Assembly: GCF_040219635.1 (NCBI RefSeq) | Contig: NZ_JAVJSC010000008.1 | Span: 1-64,000 of the forward strand | Origin: Pyruvatibacter sp. | GTDB taxonomy: Bacteria; Pseudomonadota; Alphaproteobacteria; CGMCC-115125 | Reading direction: 5' to 3' | DNA length: 64,000 bases | Part shown: positions 26,225 to 35,436 of the stretch, piece by piece | Numbering within the stretch: the first letter of the stretch is position 1 | How the letters are laid out: the number at the start of each line of letters is the position of its first letter | The notes under the pieces: generated by a model | The model's database searches: none | Told to the model about the DNA's origin: nothing | Seen by the model: only the letters and a program-made list of their open reading frames with translations | Program-made: the position numbers and the translations under genes

Positions 26225-26307
26225 TTCCGCGGCTTGACCCCGGAATCCAGTGTGGCCGCCTAGATGCTTTGCTGTGTGGCTCTGGGCCCCGCGGACAAGC
26301 CGCGGGG
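26225..26307. repeat. REP-like palindromic element between convergent genes
   Basis: An imperfect hairpin (TTCCGCGG, loop CTTGA, CCCCGGAA; 26225-26245) and a perfect one (CCCCGCGG, loop ACAAG, CCGCGGGG; 26287-26307) bracket a ~40-bp core. The layout and the TGCCTTTCCGCG-like start match the element at 38850-38929. It fills the convergent gap between the transglycosylase and glutathione transferase genes. Confidence 0.75.
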
Positions 26308-26344
26308 AGGCAATGCTCTGGTCCGGTAGATTCAACACGCCGAT

Positions 26345-27046
26345 CTAGGCGGCGATGTCATAGCCTGGCGTTGAACGGCCAAGCGAGCCATGCATTTCAA
26401 GAATGCGTTTATACCACTCAGCCACCGGCTCCTTGGGGGCAAACAGCTTGTTGGGATAAACAGCGCGGGCCCACATGAAGGTGCTGGCGGCTACATAGTC
26501 GGCGTAGCCCGGCTCCTGGCCATTGAGGTAGGGCGTGTCCATCAGCTTTGCCCGCAGCGGGCCAAGGGCAACGGACATGGCACCCAACCCTTCCTTGCCG
26601 CGTTTGTCCGCCTGTTCCAGCGTCATGCCGCCAAGCTGCTTTTCACGGCTTTCGCGCACATAGGCCTTGTCTTCGTCGCGGGCGTGTTCAAACACCTGTT
26701 TGACCATCGCCGGGAACATGGCGGTGAACACCTGCGTGAACAGCCAGCGCTCCACAAACTGCGCGTAGTGCAGTGCGTCGAGGCTGGGAAACAACGGCGG
26801 CGTGTCCTGAAAGGTCTGATCCAGATAGATCGCGATCTTCCAGCTATCACCGATGAACTGGCCATCATGCTCAATGACCGGAACAGTCCTGAACGACCCG
26901 TCACCGATTTTTTTGATTTCGCCAAAGCCGACCGGACGATCTTCCGCAGTGAGCCCCTTGTGGGCCAGCGCATATTTTGTGCGCCAGCAAAAAGGGCTCA
27001 TGCGGCGACCGTCACGGCCTTCGAGGTCATAAAGAGCAAGCGCCAT
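26345..27046 (-). CDS. Glutathione S-transferase family protein
   Basis: 233 residues. The N-terminal thioredoxin-like domain starts MALALYDLEGRDGRRMSPFCWRTKYALAHKG, with Ser17 and Cys20 near the usual catalytic position, and continues to the conserved cis-Pro region (FRTVPVIEHDG). A helical C-terminal domain contains PYLNGQEPGYADY, the family N-capping region. The MSPFCW opening recalls the beta-etherase (LigE/LigF-like) and related alphaproteobacterial branches; substrate unknown. Its ATG overlaps the stop of the upstream beta-oxidation gene (TAATG), so the two are probably translated as a unit. Confidence 0.88.
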   Translation of the reverse strand: MALALYDLEGRDGRRMSPFCWRTKYALAHKGLTAEDRPVGFGEIKKIGDGSFRTVPVIEHDGQFIGDSWKIAIYLDQTFQDTPPLFPSLDALHYAQFVERWLFTQVFTAMFPAMVKQVFEHARDEDKAYVRESREKQLGGMTLEQADKRGKEGLGAMSVALGPLRAKLMDTPYLNGQEPGYADYVAASTFMWARAVYPNKLFAPKEPVAEWYKRILEMHGSLGRSTPGYDIAA

Positions 27047-29118
27047 TAGCTTGCCTTCTTCTTGGCAACCAGGTCCTGCAGCATGGCAGCGGGCTTGAAG
27101 TCGTCGCCGTGCTTGTCCTGATAGTGGGTCATGCGCTCCAGCACTTTTTCAAGGCCGACCGAGTTTTCGCCCCACCACATCGGGCCGCCGCGATAGCGCG
27201 GCCAGCCATAGCCCATGATCCAGACAATATCGATGTCGGAAGCGCGAATGGCTTTGCCTTCTTCGAGGATTTTGTAGCCTTCGTTGACCATCGGCAGCAG
27301 GCACCGTTCGAGAATTTCTTCGTCTGAAATCTCACGCTGCTGAATCTGGCGCTCTTCTGCGTACTGACGAATGATGTCCTCGACTTCCTTGGACGGAGAC
27401 GGAACACGATTTTCGTCATAGTCGTAAAACCCCTTGGAGGTTTTCTGGCCACGCCTGTCGCGCTCGCACAGAATGTCGCGCAGGGTTTCGCCCTTTGAGG
27501 TTTCCTTGTTCCAGCCAAGGTCGAGGCCTGCCAGGTCTGACATGGCAAACGGGCCCATGGGGAGGCCGAAGTCAAACAGCACGCGGTCCACGTCCCACGG
27601 CATGGCGCCTTCCAGAATGAGCTTGTTGGCTTCGCGCTGACGCTGGGCCAGCAGGCGGTTGCCGACAAAGCCGGGGCACACACCCACCAGCACGCCGACC
27701 TTGCCGATTTTCTTGGCAAGCGACATGGAGGTGGCAATCACTTCGTTGCTGGTCTTGTCGGCGCGGACGATTTCCAGCAGTTGCATGACATTAGCGGGTG
27801 AGAAGAAGTGCAGACCTATGACGGCTTCGGGCCGTGTGGTGGCGGTGGCGATCTCGTCAATGTCCAGCGCTGACGTGTTCGTTGCCAGGATTGCGCCCTG
27901 CTTGACGATCTTGTCGAGTTTGCCGAACACGTCCTTTTTCACGTCCATGTTCTCGAAGATGGCTTCGATGATGAGATCCTTGTCAGCAAGGTCTTCAAGG
28001 TTGGTGGAGCCGGTGAACATGCCCATGCGCTTGTCGACTTCGTCCATCGGGAAGCGGCCGCGTTTGGCTGAGTTTTCATAGTTCTTGCGCACCACGCCAA
28101 GGCCCGCGTCCAGACGCTCCTGAGCCTGCTCGATGATGGTGACGGGAATGCCGGCATTGACGAAGTTCATGGCAATGCCGCCACCCATGGTGCCCGCGCC
28201 GATGATGCCGACAGACTTGATGTCAATCTGGGGCGTGTCTTTAGGCACATCGGGGATCTTGGCAACCTGACGCTCTGCAAAGAACACATGGCGCTGGGCG
28301 GCGGACTGTTCGCCCGTTACCAGTTCGCGGAACAGCTTGGCTTCCACCTTCATGCCTTCGTCGAAGGGCAGGTTTACCGCCGCTTCAATGCACTGAATGT
28401 TGTATTCCGGCGCAAGGAAGCCCCGTGTCTTGCGGGCAATGGACTTGCGGAATGCTTCAAAGATTTCCGGCTTGCCACGGGCGTCAGCCACCTTGTCGTC
28501 GCGCTCACGGATTTTTGTCAGTGGCGCATTGTCAGCCACAATCTTTCGGGCAAAGGCGATGGCGCCTTCCAGCAGCTTGCCTTCTTCGACGATGGCATCA
28601 GCCAGACCGCTTTCATGCGCCTCTTTGGCGGAGGCGTGGCGACCTGATGTCATCATCTCAAGAGCTTTTTCAACGCCCGTGACGCGCGGCAGGCGCTGGG
28701 TGCCGCCGGCACCGGGCAACAGGCCGAGGTTTACTTCCGGCAGACCCATGCGGGCGCTGGGCACTACCACGCGGTAATGACACACAAGCGCTACTTCCAG
28801 ACCACCGCCAAGGGCTGTGCCGTGAACGGCGGCAACCACCGGCTTGGGGGCGTCTTCAATCATTGCCTGCACTTCATGCAGACCGGGGCCTTTGGGTGCC
28901 TGACCGAACTCGGTGATGTCAGCACCTGCAATGAAAGTGCGCCCGTCGCAGATCAGCACAATGGCCTTGGCGGCATCGTCAGCGATCGCCGCCTTGAAGC
29001 CCTCAAACAGGCCTTCGCGCACATTGGCTGAAAGTGCGTTCACCGGCGGTGAGTTGAGCGTGACAACGGCAATGTCGCCTTCGCGGGTGAGAGTGGTGAC
29101 ATCGTTGATTTTGGTCAT
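27046..29118 (-). CDS. FadB/FadJ-type enoyl-CoA hydratase/3-hydroxyacyl-CoA dehydrogenase
   Basis: 690 residues, two enzymes in one chain. The N-terminal crotonase domain has FIAGADITEFG and VHGTALGGGLEVALVCHYRV (oxyanion hole). The second half has the NAD-binding motif VGIIGAGTMGGGIAMNFVNAG and the catalytic region VIGLHFFSPANVMQLLEIV. It hydrates enoyl-CoA and oxidises 3-hydroxyacyl-CoA in fatty-acid beta-oxidation. No thiolase (fadA) lies next to it; instead the glutathione transferase gene overlaps its stop. 241 bp separate it from the divergent moxR gene. Confidence 0.95.
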   Translation of the reverse strand: MTKINDVTTLTREGDIAVVTLNSPPVNALSANVREGLFEGFKAAIADDAAKAIVLICDGRTFIAGADITEFGQAPKGPGLHEVQAMIEDAPKPVVAAVHGTALGGGLEVALVCHYRVVVPSARMGLPEVNLGLLPGAGGTQRLPRVTGVEKALEMMTSGRHASAKEAHESGLADAIVEEGKLLEGAIAFARKIVADNAPLTKIRERDDKVADARGKPEIFEAFRKSIARKTRGFLAPEYNIQCIEAAVNLPFDEGMKVEAKLFRELVTGEQSAAQRHVFFAERQVAKIPDVPKDTPQIDIKSVGIIGAGTMGGGIAMNFVNAGIPVTIIEQAQERLDAGLGVVRKNYENSAKRGRFPMDEVDKRMGMFTGSTNLEDLADKDLIIEAIFENMDVKKDVFGKLDKIVKQGAILATNTSALDIDEIATATTRPEAVIGLHFFSPANVMQLLEIVRADKTSNEVIATSMSLAKKIGKVGVLVGVCPGFVGNRLLAQRQREANKLILEGAMPWDVDRVLFDFGLPMGPFAMSDLAGLDLGWNKETSKGETLRDILCERDRRGQKTSKGFYDYDENRVPSPSKEVEDIIRQYAEERQIQQREISDEEILERCLLPMVNEGYKILEEGKAIRASDIDIVWIMGYGWPRYRGGPMWWGENSVGLEKVLERMTHYQDKHGDDFKPAAMLQDLVAKKKAS

Positions 29119-29359
29119 GTGGGCTGCCTCCCTGGGCGCTTTTAAGGCGAAGACTTATTGATGGGCGCGCGCTATGCGTCCCGGATTGCCGCGCATTCTA
29201 GTCAGCTTGGCGGATGATGCGAGTCTTGGATTCTGCGGATTGTTTCCTATGGGCACGCAACGGGCTTTGCATATCTGTGCCTTGCGCCCTCTGGTTGCCC
29301 ATATCGGCGGTCTCGCGTATGCCAGTGCGCGAAACAGATAAAAACAGGCAGACCAAAAC

Positions 29360-30310
29360 GTGAGTGACAAACTGAAGTCTGATGCGGTTCAGGCCGATAT
29401 TGAGCTGATCCGCGAGGGGTTTGAGGTGAGCGGCTATGTGGCCAACACCCACATTGCAACCGCCGTTTTTCTGGCGCAGGCGCTGGACAAGCCCATTTTG
29501 GTGGAAGGCCCGCCCGGCGTCGGCAAAACCGAACTGGCCAAGGCCACCGCCGCCTATCTGGGCCGCGAGCTTATTCGTCTGCAATGCTATGAAGGGCTGG
29601 ATGAAGCCAAGGCGCTGTATGAGTGGAAATACGGCAAGCAGCTTTTGTATACGCAGGTGCTCAAAGACAAACTGGCTGACCTCTTGGATGGCACCCACGG
29701 GCTGGACGAAGCCATGGAGCGGCTGCATTCGTTCGACGACACATTCTTTTCGCCGGAGTTTCTGGAGCCACGCCCGCTGTTGAAGGCGTTGCAGGTGCCC
29801 GGCGGCGGCGTGCTGCTGGTGGACGAGGTGGACAAGTCCGACCACGAGTTCGAAGCATTCCTGCTGGAAATCCTGTCGGACTTTCAGGTGTCGATCCCTG
29901 AAATCGGCACAATCAAGGCGGACGTAAAGCCGATTGTGTTTCTGACCTCCAACAACACCCGCGAGGTTGGTGACGCGCTGAAGCGTCGGTGCCTGCACCT
30001 GTACATTTCGTTTCCCGATCAGGCGCTGGAAATGCGCATCATCGAAAAGCGCGTGCCGGGCGTTGATGCGTCATTGCTGCGCCAGCTTGTGACGTTTGTG
30101 CAGGAACTGCGCACCAAAACCATCAAGAAGCTGCCGGCGGTGAGCGAGACAATTGATTGGGCACGTGCGCTGTTGCTGCTGCACACGCAGGATCTGGACG
30201 AGGAAATGGTGCGCAACACCCTCAACCTGCTGCTCAAGTTTGAAGACGACATTGAAAGCGTCGAAAACGAAATCCCCGGCATGGTGCGCCGGGCGCGCGA
30301 GGGTAGTTAA
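29360..30310 (+). CDS. MoxR-family AAA+ ATPase (CoxD-like)
   Basis: 316 residues. Walker A is GPPGVGKTE (50-58), Walker B VLLVDEVDK, sensor 1 FLTSNN, and DALKRRC the arginine-finger region. MoxR proteins act with VWA-domain partners as chaperones that activate metalloenzymes or other complexes. The normal partner, a CoxE-like VWA protein, is the next plus-strand gene at 32388, but an inverted barrel gene now lies between them. The last 23 bases coding for VRRAREGS and the TAG-containing sequence are duplicated immediately downstream. Confidence 0.93.
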   Translation: MSDKLKSDAVQADIELIREGFEVSGYVANTHIATAVFLAQALDKPILVEGPPGVGKTELAKATAAYLGRELIRLQCYEGLDEAKALYEWKYGKQLLYTQVLKDKLADLLDGTHGLDEAMERLHSFDDTFFSPEFLEPRPLLKALQVPGGGVLLVDEVDKSDHEFEAFLLEILSDFQVSIPEIGTIKADVKPIVFLTSNNTREVGDALKRRCLHLYISFPDQALEMRIIEKRVPGVDASLLRQLVTFVQELRTKTIKKLPAVSETIDWARALLLLHTQDLDEEMVRNTLNLLLKFEDDIESVENEIPGMVRRAREGS

Positions 30311-30333
30311 GTGCGCCGGGCGCGCGAGGGTAG
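30284..30333. repeat. 23-bp direct repeat at the moxR end
   Basis: The 23 bases at 30284-30306 are repeated exactly at 30311-30333, with TTAA between them. Copy one is inside moxR, whose TAA stop (30308-30310) lies in the spacer; copy two abuts the stop of the inverted barrel gene (30334). This looks like a rearrangement footprint. Confidence 0.9.
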
Positions 30334-32208
30334 CTAGAAGCCGAAATGCACCTGTAGCTGACCTGTGTAGCCCAGTGTGTTCTGCCCGATGCCGATGACA
30401 CCTGCGTCAAAAGAGATGCGGCTTGACCCGCTGGTGGTGAGTGTTACGCCGGCACCAAGATTCGCGCCCCATCGATCGGACTCGATGACCTCTGTTGCGG
30501 ACACACGGTAGCTCTCATCCTCGCGAGCGAAATAGTTCACTGTGCCGTTGAGGCGCGGGGTTACCCGACGAAGCCAGCCATTCTCGAAGGCGTAGCTTCG
30601 CGATGCTGTCAGCGCTGCGCTCACAGTCGTATCGCCCGACGAAGCGCCGGGAATAAAGATGCCGCGCGAGTCGGTATATCCATCGCGCTGGAAATGGGAA
30701 TAGGTGACCGCCAGAGAGGGCGATAGCAGCACGGGCTGCAGATATACCGCTCCTTGTACGGATGATGAGATGGACCACAGGTCTATGTCGGCAGAACCAC
30801 TGCCGGTGGGTGTTTTAATGTCCTGCTCGCCGGTTTCCCGGTTTGCCGAAAGGCCGACGCTCAGGCCCTGCATCAGCGCGTAGCGCATATAGGCGCCTGC
30901 ACCGGCCTGGGTGGTATCGACTTTGGTATTGGAAATGTCTGTGTCGCTATGGGCGGCGAGGTAGGACCCGTATGCGCCGACGGTCAGCACGTCGTTCAGC
31001 CTCAGGGCCGCCCCGGCAAGCAGGTGGGCTGCCCAGCCATCGTAGCCCGCTCGTTTTTGGCGATCAAACAGGGTGCCTCGGCCACGTGCCCATATATTTA
31101 CCGGCATGCCAGCAATCGTTAGCGAGGGGAGGGACGTAGGGGCGGTCCCGGTATCGTCCAGACGAAGGGCAAAATGCCGACGCAGGGCATCTGTTGATAT
31201 CTCGAAGTTGACCCCCCGGCCATTCTGGTCCGGCGTGAACAGCACAATGTCGCCATCGCCCAGCTCTTCGGGATCGGCATCGACGTCGGGCTCGGGCTCG
31301 GGCTCGGGCAACCCGACCTGCGGCCTGGGGTCTGACATGGGCAGGCCCGCGTCCTCGAAACGCTTGCGGTATTTGTCAATAATCGCCTGGCGGTCGCGGC
31401 CATAGGTCCACCCCCGCCGCGTGTCGGCGGATTTTTGGTCGGAGGGGAAGGGCTGGCCGGCGTCGAACAGGCCAATGCCGCGCTTGAAACTCTCTATTGA
31501 TTTTCCGGTGTCCGGGATGAACTGCTGCTGCTCTTCATGGTCGCGCACATACAGATCGTTCAGCGCCTTCTGGAACTCGTCCCACAATGCCACATGTTCC
31601 GTGCGGCTGGCCTGCTCGCGCGTTTGCGTCCGCGCCACCGTGCGGGGGCCAGCGCCGGGCAGGGCCGCAGGCGTGGTTGGCAGACGGTTGGCCATGACAG
31701 TTTGTGTTGACGAACTAATTGCATCTGACGTCTGAGAAGGTGTCATGACGTTTGTCGCAGCTGTAGCAACTGAGCTGCTGCTTTGGGGTGTTGCCGCTGC
31801 TGCGGTAACCGGAACGCATGTGATGGTGAGTGTGGCGGCCTGAGCGGCGGAGGCCAGAAGCGTAATCCCAAGGCCGGTGACGCCTGCTTCATTGATGGCT
31901 ACGGTCTGAACCAGATTTGCTGCAGTCCCGAAAATGCCGGTATTGCTGGGCAGTAGCTGAACCGTCGCAAGGTTGGGGTTGCCCGCCGCCGTTATAGTCA
32001 GGCTGTCGCCCTGATCGAACGCGCCGATGATACCGACAGCATTTGCACCATTGGCAGGAACATTCTGGTCGAACGCGCCGGCATTGGCTGCCGTGCACCC
32101 GGCGGAAGCCGCAAGTGCCTGTGTTGGCGGGATTGAAAAGCACGCGATGGTTGCCAGTACGAAACAGCCCGCAGTTGGCCATGCATGTAATCTGACATCA
32201 TTCATCAC
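30334..32208 (-). CDS. Autotransporter-like outer-membrane beta-barrel protein
   Basis: 624 residues. A signal peptide (hydrophobic 14-34, ALAASAGC) is followed by an IPTL-like, Ala/Thr-rich segment (35-185), a charged linker with a Glu-Pro run (PEPEPEPDVDADPEE, about 305-320) and a C-terminal ~270-residue barrel: WAAHLLAGAALRLNDVLTVGAYG, VGLSANRETG, YSHFQRDGYTD, WGANLGAGVTL. It ends LQVHFGF, with the terminal Phe expected for BAM assembly. This is the architecture of autotransporter-type barrels with a short passenger. It sits inverted between moxR and its VWA partner and ends beside the 23-bp repeat, so it was probably inserted there. Confidence 0.8.
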   Translation of the reverse strand: MMNDVRLHAWPTAGCFVLATIACFSIPPTQALAASAGCTAANAGAFDQNVPANGANAVGIIGAFDQGDSLTITAAGNPNLATVQLLPSNTGIFGTAANLVQTVAINEAGVTGLGITLLASAAQAATLTITCVPVTAAAATPQSSSSVATAATNVMTPSQTSDAISSSTQTVMANRLPTTPAALPGAGPRTVARTQTREQASRTEHVALWDEFQKALNDLYVRDHEEQQQFIPDTGKSIESFKRGIGLFDAGQPFPSDQKSADTRRGWTYGRDRQAIIDKYRKRFEDAGLPMSDPRPQVGLPEPEPEPDVDADPEELGDGDIVLFTPDQNGRGVNFEISTDALRRHFALRLDDTGTAPTSLPSLTIAGMPVNIWARGRGTLFDRQKRAGYDGWAAHLLAGAALRLNDVLTVGAYGSYLAAHSDTDISNTKVDTTQAGAGAYMRYALMQGLSVGLSANRETGEQDIKTPTGSGSADIDLWSISSSVQGAVYLQPVLLSPSLAVTYSHFQRDGYTDSRGIFIPGASSGDTTVSAALTASRSYAFENGWLRRVTPRLNGTVNYFAREDESYRVSATEVIESDRWGANLGAGVTLTTSGSSRISFDAGVIGIGQNTLGYTGQLQVHFGF

Positions 32209-32387
32209 CTGTCCCCCGCTTTGTATCCAAGGCTGAATAATGGGAAGGCTGATATCAACCTACATCATCAATAGTGATGATGTTTTCACTATTTTCGTTT
32301 CGAGTCCGGTATAATCAATTCCGGTATTCTTGTGTGCTTAACCGCCGCATTTTCGGTAGAACGAGTGCAAACAAACGGGATCACAAG

Positions 32388-33875
32388 ATGTCAAAAATGA
32401 TGACCAGTTTCGTGGAGGCGTTGCGCGCAGCGGATGTGCAGGTGTCGCCCGCCGAAACGCTGGAGGCGATGCAGGCCGCAGACCTTGTGGGCTTTGGCAA
32501 CCGTGCATTGCTGAAAGACACGCTGTCGCTCTCTATGGCCAAGACGCCGGAAGAAAAAGCGTTTTTTGACGAAACGTTTGACCGGTTTTTTTCGTTTGAG
32601 ACGATGGAGAATGCAGCCGGCGCTGCTGATGGCGATGTCAACGAACAATCTGCTGTTGATGAAGATGCCGGCGAGGGCGATGAGGCGTCGCAGGATGATA
32701 ACAACCTGCAAAATGACGGCGAACAGGGTGAAGGGTCGCCGAGCGGTGGACCCCCCAGTGGCATGGGTGGCGGCAAACCGTCTGATGAAGGCGAGCCGGG
32801 CGACGACGGCGTACCATCGCAAAGCCTGATGGAAATGCTGCGGTCGGGGGATCGCAATGCGCTGTCCATGGCGATTGCGCGTGCGGGCGAGGAAGTTGGC
32901 ATACGGAACATTCGCTTTTTCACCCAGCGCGGGCTGTATGGTCGGCGCATCATGGAGCGCATCGGGCTTCAGGAACTGACTGACGAGATAATTGCCGCTG
33001 AACGCGCTGAAGGCGTTGGCGGGCCTCGGGTGGAAGCCCTCAAGGGTGTGCGCGAAATGCTGCGGCAGGACGTGGACAATTATGTGGAGCGCAATCTGGC
33101 GCTGTACGCCCAGCACGAAGGCAAGCGTCTGCGTGAGGAAGTGCTGGAAAGCGTGCGGCTGACAAATGTCGAGATGCGCGACTTTGCCATGATGCAGCAG
33201 CTTGTGCGCAAAATGTCGAAGAAGCTGGTGGCGCTGCATTCGCGCCGCCGCAGGAAGGCGCGGCGCGGGCACCTGGATGTGCGCCGCACGATCCGCCATA
33301 ACGTTGCCTATGACGGCATGATGTTCGACACCCACTGGAAGCGCCGCAAGGTGGACCGGCCGGACGTGATGGCGATTTGCGACGTGTCCGGATCCGTCTC
33401 CACCGTCGCGCGATTTTTGTTGATGTTCCTGTATTCGCTGGGCGAGGTGCTTCCAAAAGTGCGGTCGTTCGCGTTCTCCGGGCATCTGGGCGAAGTGACC
33501 GAGCTATTTGAGACCATGGACATGGAACAGGCCATTCCGCTGATCCTGCGCGAGTATGGCGGCGGCTCCACAGACTATGGCGTGGCGTTGCAGGATTTTG
33601 CCGACATCGCGCTTGGCGACATCGACAACCGCACCACGGTGATTGTGCTCGGCGATGGACGATCAAACCATGTGGACCCGCGTGCGGACATCATGAAGCT
33701 GATTTATGAGCGCGCCCGGCGAGTGATTTTTCTCAACCCCGAGCCCGAAGGGCTGTGGGGCACGGGCGACAGCGAGATGCTGAAACTCAAGCCGTTCAGC
33801 CACCGCGCGCAGATGTGCGGCTCGCTGAAAGACCTTGAGCGCGTGGTGGACGACATCTTGCGCACGGCGACCTGA
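32388..33875 (+). CDS. CoxE-like VWA-domain protein, MoxR partner
   Basis: 495 residues from ATG 32388 (the frame is open from 32274). After ~70 residues comes a very acidic, Gly/Ser-rich linker (75-145, e.g. DEDAGEGDEASQDDNN), then a helical region and a VWA domain with MIDAS motif Asp332-x-Ser334-x-Ser336 (AICDVSGSVS), followed by EYGGGSTDYG and VIVLGDGRSNHVDPR. CoxE-type proteins work with MoxR/CoxD ATPases in maturing metal enzymes such as CO dehydrogenase. No target metalloenzyme is encoded here. Separated from moxR by the inverted barrel gene. Confidence 0.88.
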   Translation: MSKMMTSFVEALRAADVQVSPAETLEAMQAADLVGFGNRALLKDTLSLSMAKTPEEKAFFDETFDRFFSFETMENAAGAADGDVNEQSAVDEDAGEGDEASQDDNNLQNDGEQGEGSPSGGPPSGMGGGKPSDEGEPGDDGVPSQSLMEMLRSGDRNALSMAIARAGEEVGIRNIRFFTQRGLYGRRIMERIGLQELTDEIIAAERAEGVGGPRVEALKGVREMLRQDVDNYVERNLALYAQHEGKRLREEVLESVRLTNVEMRDFAMMQQLVRKMSKKLVALHSRRRRKARRGHLDVRRTIRHNVAYDGMMFDTHWKRRKVDRPDVMAICDVSGSVSTVARFLLMFLYSLGEVLPKVRSFAFSGHLGEVTELFETMDMEQAIPLILREYGGGSTDYGVALQDFADIALGDIDNRTTVIVLGDGRSNHVDPRADIMKLIYERARRVIFLNPEPEGLWGTGDSEMLKLKPFSHRAQMCGSLKDLERVVDDILRTAT

Positions 33876-33886
33876 CGGCCACCTGA
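33865..33886. repeat. 11-bp tandem duplication over the VWA-gene stop codon
   Basis: CGGCGACCTGA (33865-33875, containing the TGA stop) is followed directly by CGGCCACCTGA (33876-33886), one mismatch. Same kind of duplication as at 1891, 19075 and 30284. Confidence 0.75.
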
Positions 33887-34253
33887 AGGATTGGCGCTGA
33901 TTGAGTTTACGTTAACGGGCACAGCGGTGCCATTTGTACCGTGCGCTGGACTGCGTCATGCGCGGCGCGGTCCTGATCTTGCACAAAATGTCATCAAGGC
34001 GTCATGCGGGGCGGGTTCGTTGTGCTGATTTGGCTGTTTCGCCTCGAAGGCCGCGTATCCAGCCTGCACCGTATGACGCTGTTGCCTCACTTTTGGGTCG
34101 TTTTGGGCCACAACAAGGGTGACTTGGCCTGCTATCTCGGGCACCATTTGGGTGCTGCGTGGGGGCGGCGATGTACAGGTAACGACAATGATGGCGTGCG
34201 TATTCCAGTACCCGGGCAGTTTTAGGGTACGAAGTCCTTGGGGGAGGGCGAAC
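33876..34253. other. Intergenic region upstream of the O-acetylation module
   Basis: 378 bp with no convincing gene; short open frames at 33934-34122 and 33956-34147 lack protein-like features and ribosome-binding sites. It should hold the promoter for the four-gene module that follows. I saw no clear promoter hexamers, operator or terminator. Confidence 0.5.
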
Positions 34254-35432
34254 GTGACAGCAAACAGCCGATCTGCGTTTCGCAGTTTGCTTGTGACAGG
34301 GCTCGCAGCGCTTGTGCTTTCGGCTGGTGCAGGAGCACAGAGCGCGGCTGCGCAGACGTCAGGTGTTCAGTCCGCCAATCTTCCCGATATCGAAATCAGC
34401 GCGGCTCCCGAGGCTGCGGCCAGCATGGCACCTGTCGCGGATGCCGCACCGGCACCCAAGCGCGAGGGGCCGCTGAACGTCCATGTGTTCGGTGACAGCC
34501 TGGGAGATGGCATCTGGGCGGGTCTGTACCGTGAACTGCCAAAGGCCGACGGCTATCACGTCACCAAGCATTCACGCGTTTCCACCGGGCTGGTGCGCAA
34601 GGATTATTACAACTGGCAAAAGGCTGTCAGGCAGATTGTTGCCAAGCATCGCGTCGATGTGGCGGTGGTGATGATCGGCACAAATGACCGCCAGACGATT
34701 GTTGAAAATGGCCGTCACGCGCTGCGCTCTGCACGCTGGGAAGAGATTTACAAAGCCCGCATCGACGACGTGACGCAGGTTCTCAAGGACGAAGGCGCGG
34801 ACATTTACTGGGTGGAACTGCCTGCCATGCGCTCGCCGCGCTTTGGCGGCGACATGCAGTATTTCAACGGCCTGTTTCGTGAGCGCGCTGAGGCCAACGG
34901 CATTGCCTTCGTGCCAACCCGTGACCGCACACTGGACGACAACGGCCAGTATTCCGCCTACGGACTGGACGAGGACGGCCGCACGCGGCAGATGCGCACC
35001 AATGACGGCATTCACTTCACCATGCGCGGCTACATCAAGCTCGCCAATTTCGTGACCGAAGCCATGGCACAGCCCAAAGCTGAGGTGCTGCCAGCACCCG
35101 ACCCGGTGGTGAGTGATTTGCCGCCGGTTGATGGCCCGGTTTCAGCACCAGTGCAGATTGAGCGGCCAACAGCACCTGTTCCGCCTGCTGTTCCTGACGT
35201 TGCCCTGCCGCAGGATCCGGGCGCGGCAACGCCAATTCCCGCAGCCCGACCGGATGACCGGGCGGGCGCGCTGCCTCTGCGCCAGACCGGCGAGGATATT
35301 CAGCGGTCGGAGCGTGCGGGTATTTCGGATGTGGCCTCAGGCATTGCCAGCGCGCTGTCTGATCTGCGCGGTTTTGTAATGCCTGAACCACAGCCCGGCA
35401 GGGCGGATGATCTGCGCCAGCCGGCGGACTGA
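34254..35432 (+). CDS. Exported SGNH/GDSL hydrolase (DUF459-like)
   Basis: 392 residues from GTG 34254, six bases after GGGGGAGGG; upstream codons in the open frame are not conserved-looking. Signal peptide (LLVTGLAALVLSAGAGAQSAAA), then SGNH block I VFGDSLGDG (Ser82), block III IGTNDRQ (Asn144) and a block V-like NDGIHFTMRGY giving the Asp/His pair. The C-terminal ~110 residues are a Pro-rich, disordered tail. Such esterases remove or transfer acyl groups on cell-wall or polysaccharide sugars in the periplasm. It is followed after 4 bp by a second SGNH gene and then an MBOAT transferase. Confidence 0.85.
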   Translation: MTANSRSAFRSLLVTGLAALVLSAGAGAQSAAAQTSGVQSANLPDIEISAAPEAAASMAPVADAAPAPKREGPLNVHVFGDSLGDGIWAGLYRELPKADGYHVTKHSRVSTGLVRKDYYNWQKAVRQIVAKHRVDVAVVMIGTNDRQTIVENGRHALRSARWEEIYKARIDDVTQVLKDEGADIYWVELPAMRSPRFGGDMQYFNGLFRERAEANGIAFVPTRDRTLDDNGQYSAYGLDEDGRTRQMRTNDGIHFTMRGYIKLANFVTEAMAQPKAEVLPAPDPVVSDLPPVDGPVSAPVQIERPTAPVPPAVPDVALPQDPGAATPIPAARPDDRAGALPLRQTGEDIQRSERAGISDVASGIASALSDLRGFVMPEPQPGRADDLRQPAD

Positions 35433-35436
35433 AGTC

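Noticed and set aside
30334..32208. Inverted barrel gene as part of the MoxR-VWA system
   Set aside because: Opposite orientation, different protein class and the repeat footprint point to an insertion rather than a functional component.
32391..33485. 364-residue minus-strand open frame opposite the VWA gene
   Set aside because: The VWA protein has MIDAS and conserved blocks on the plus strand; the antisense product has none.
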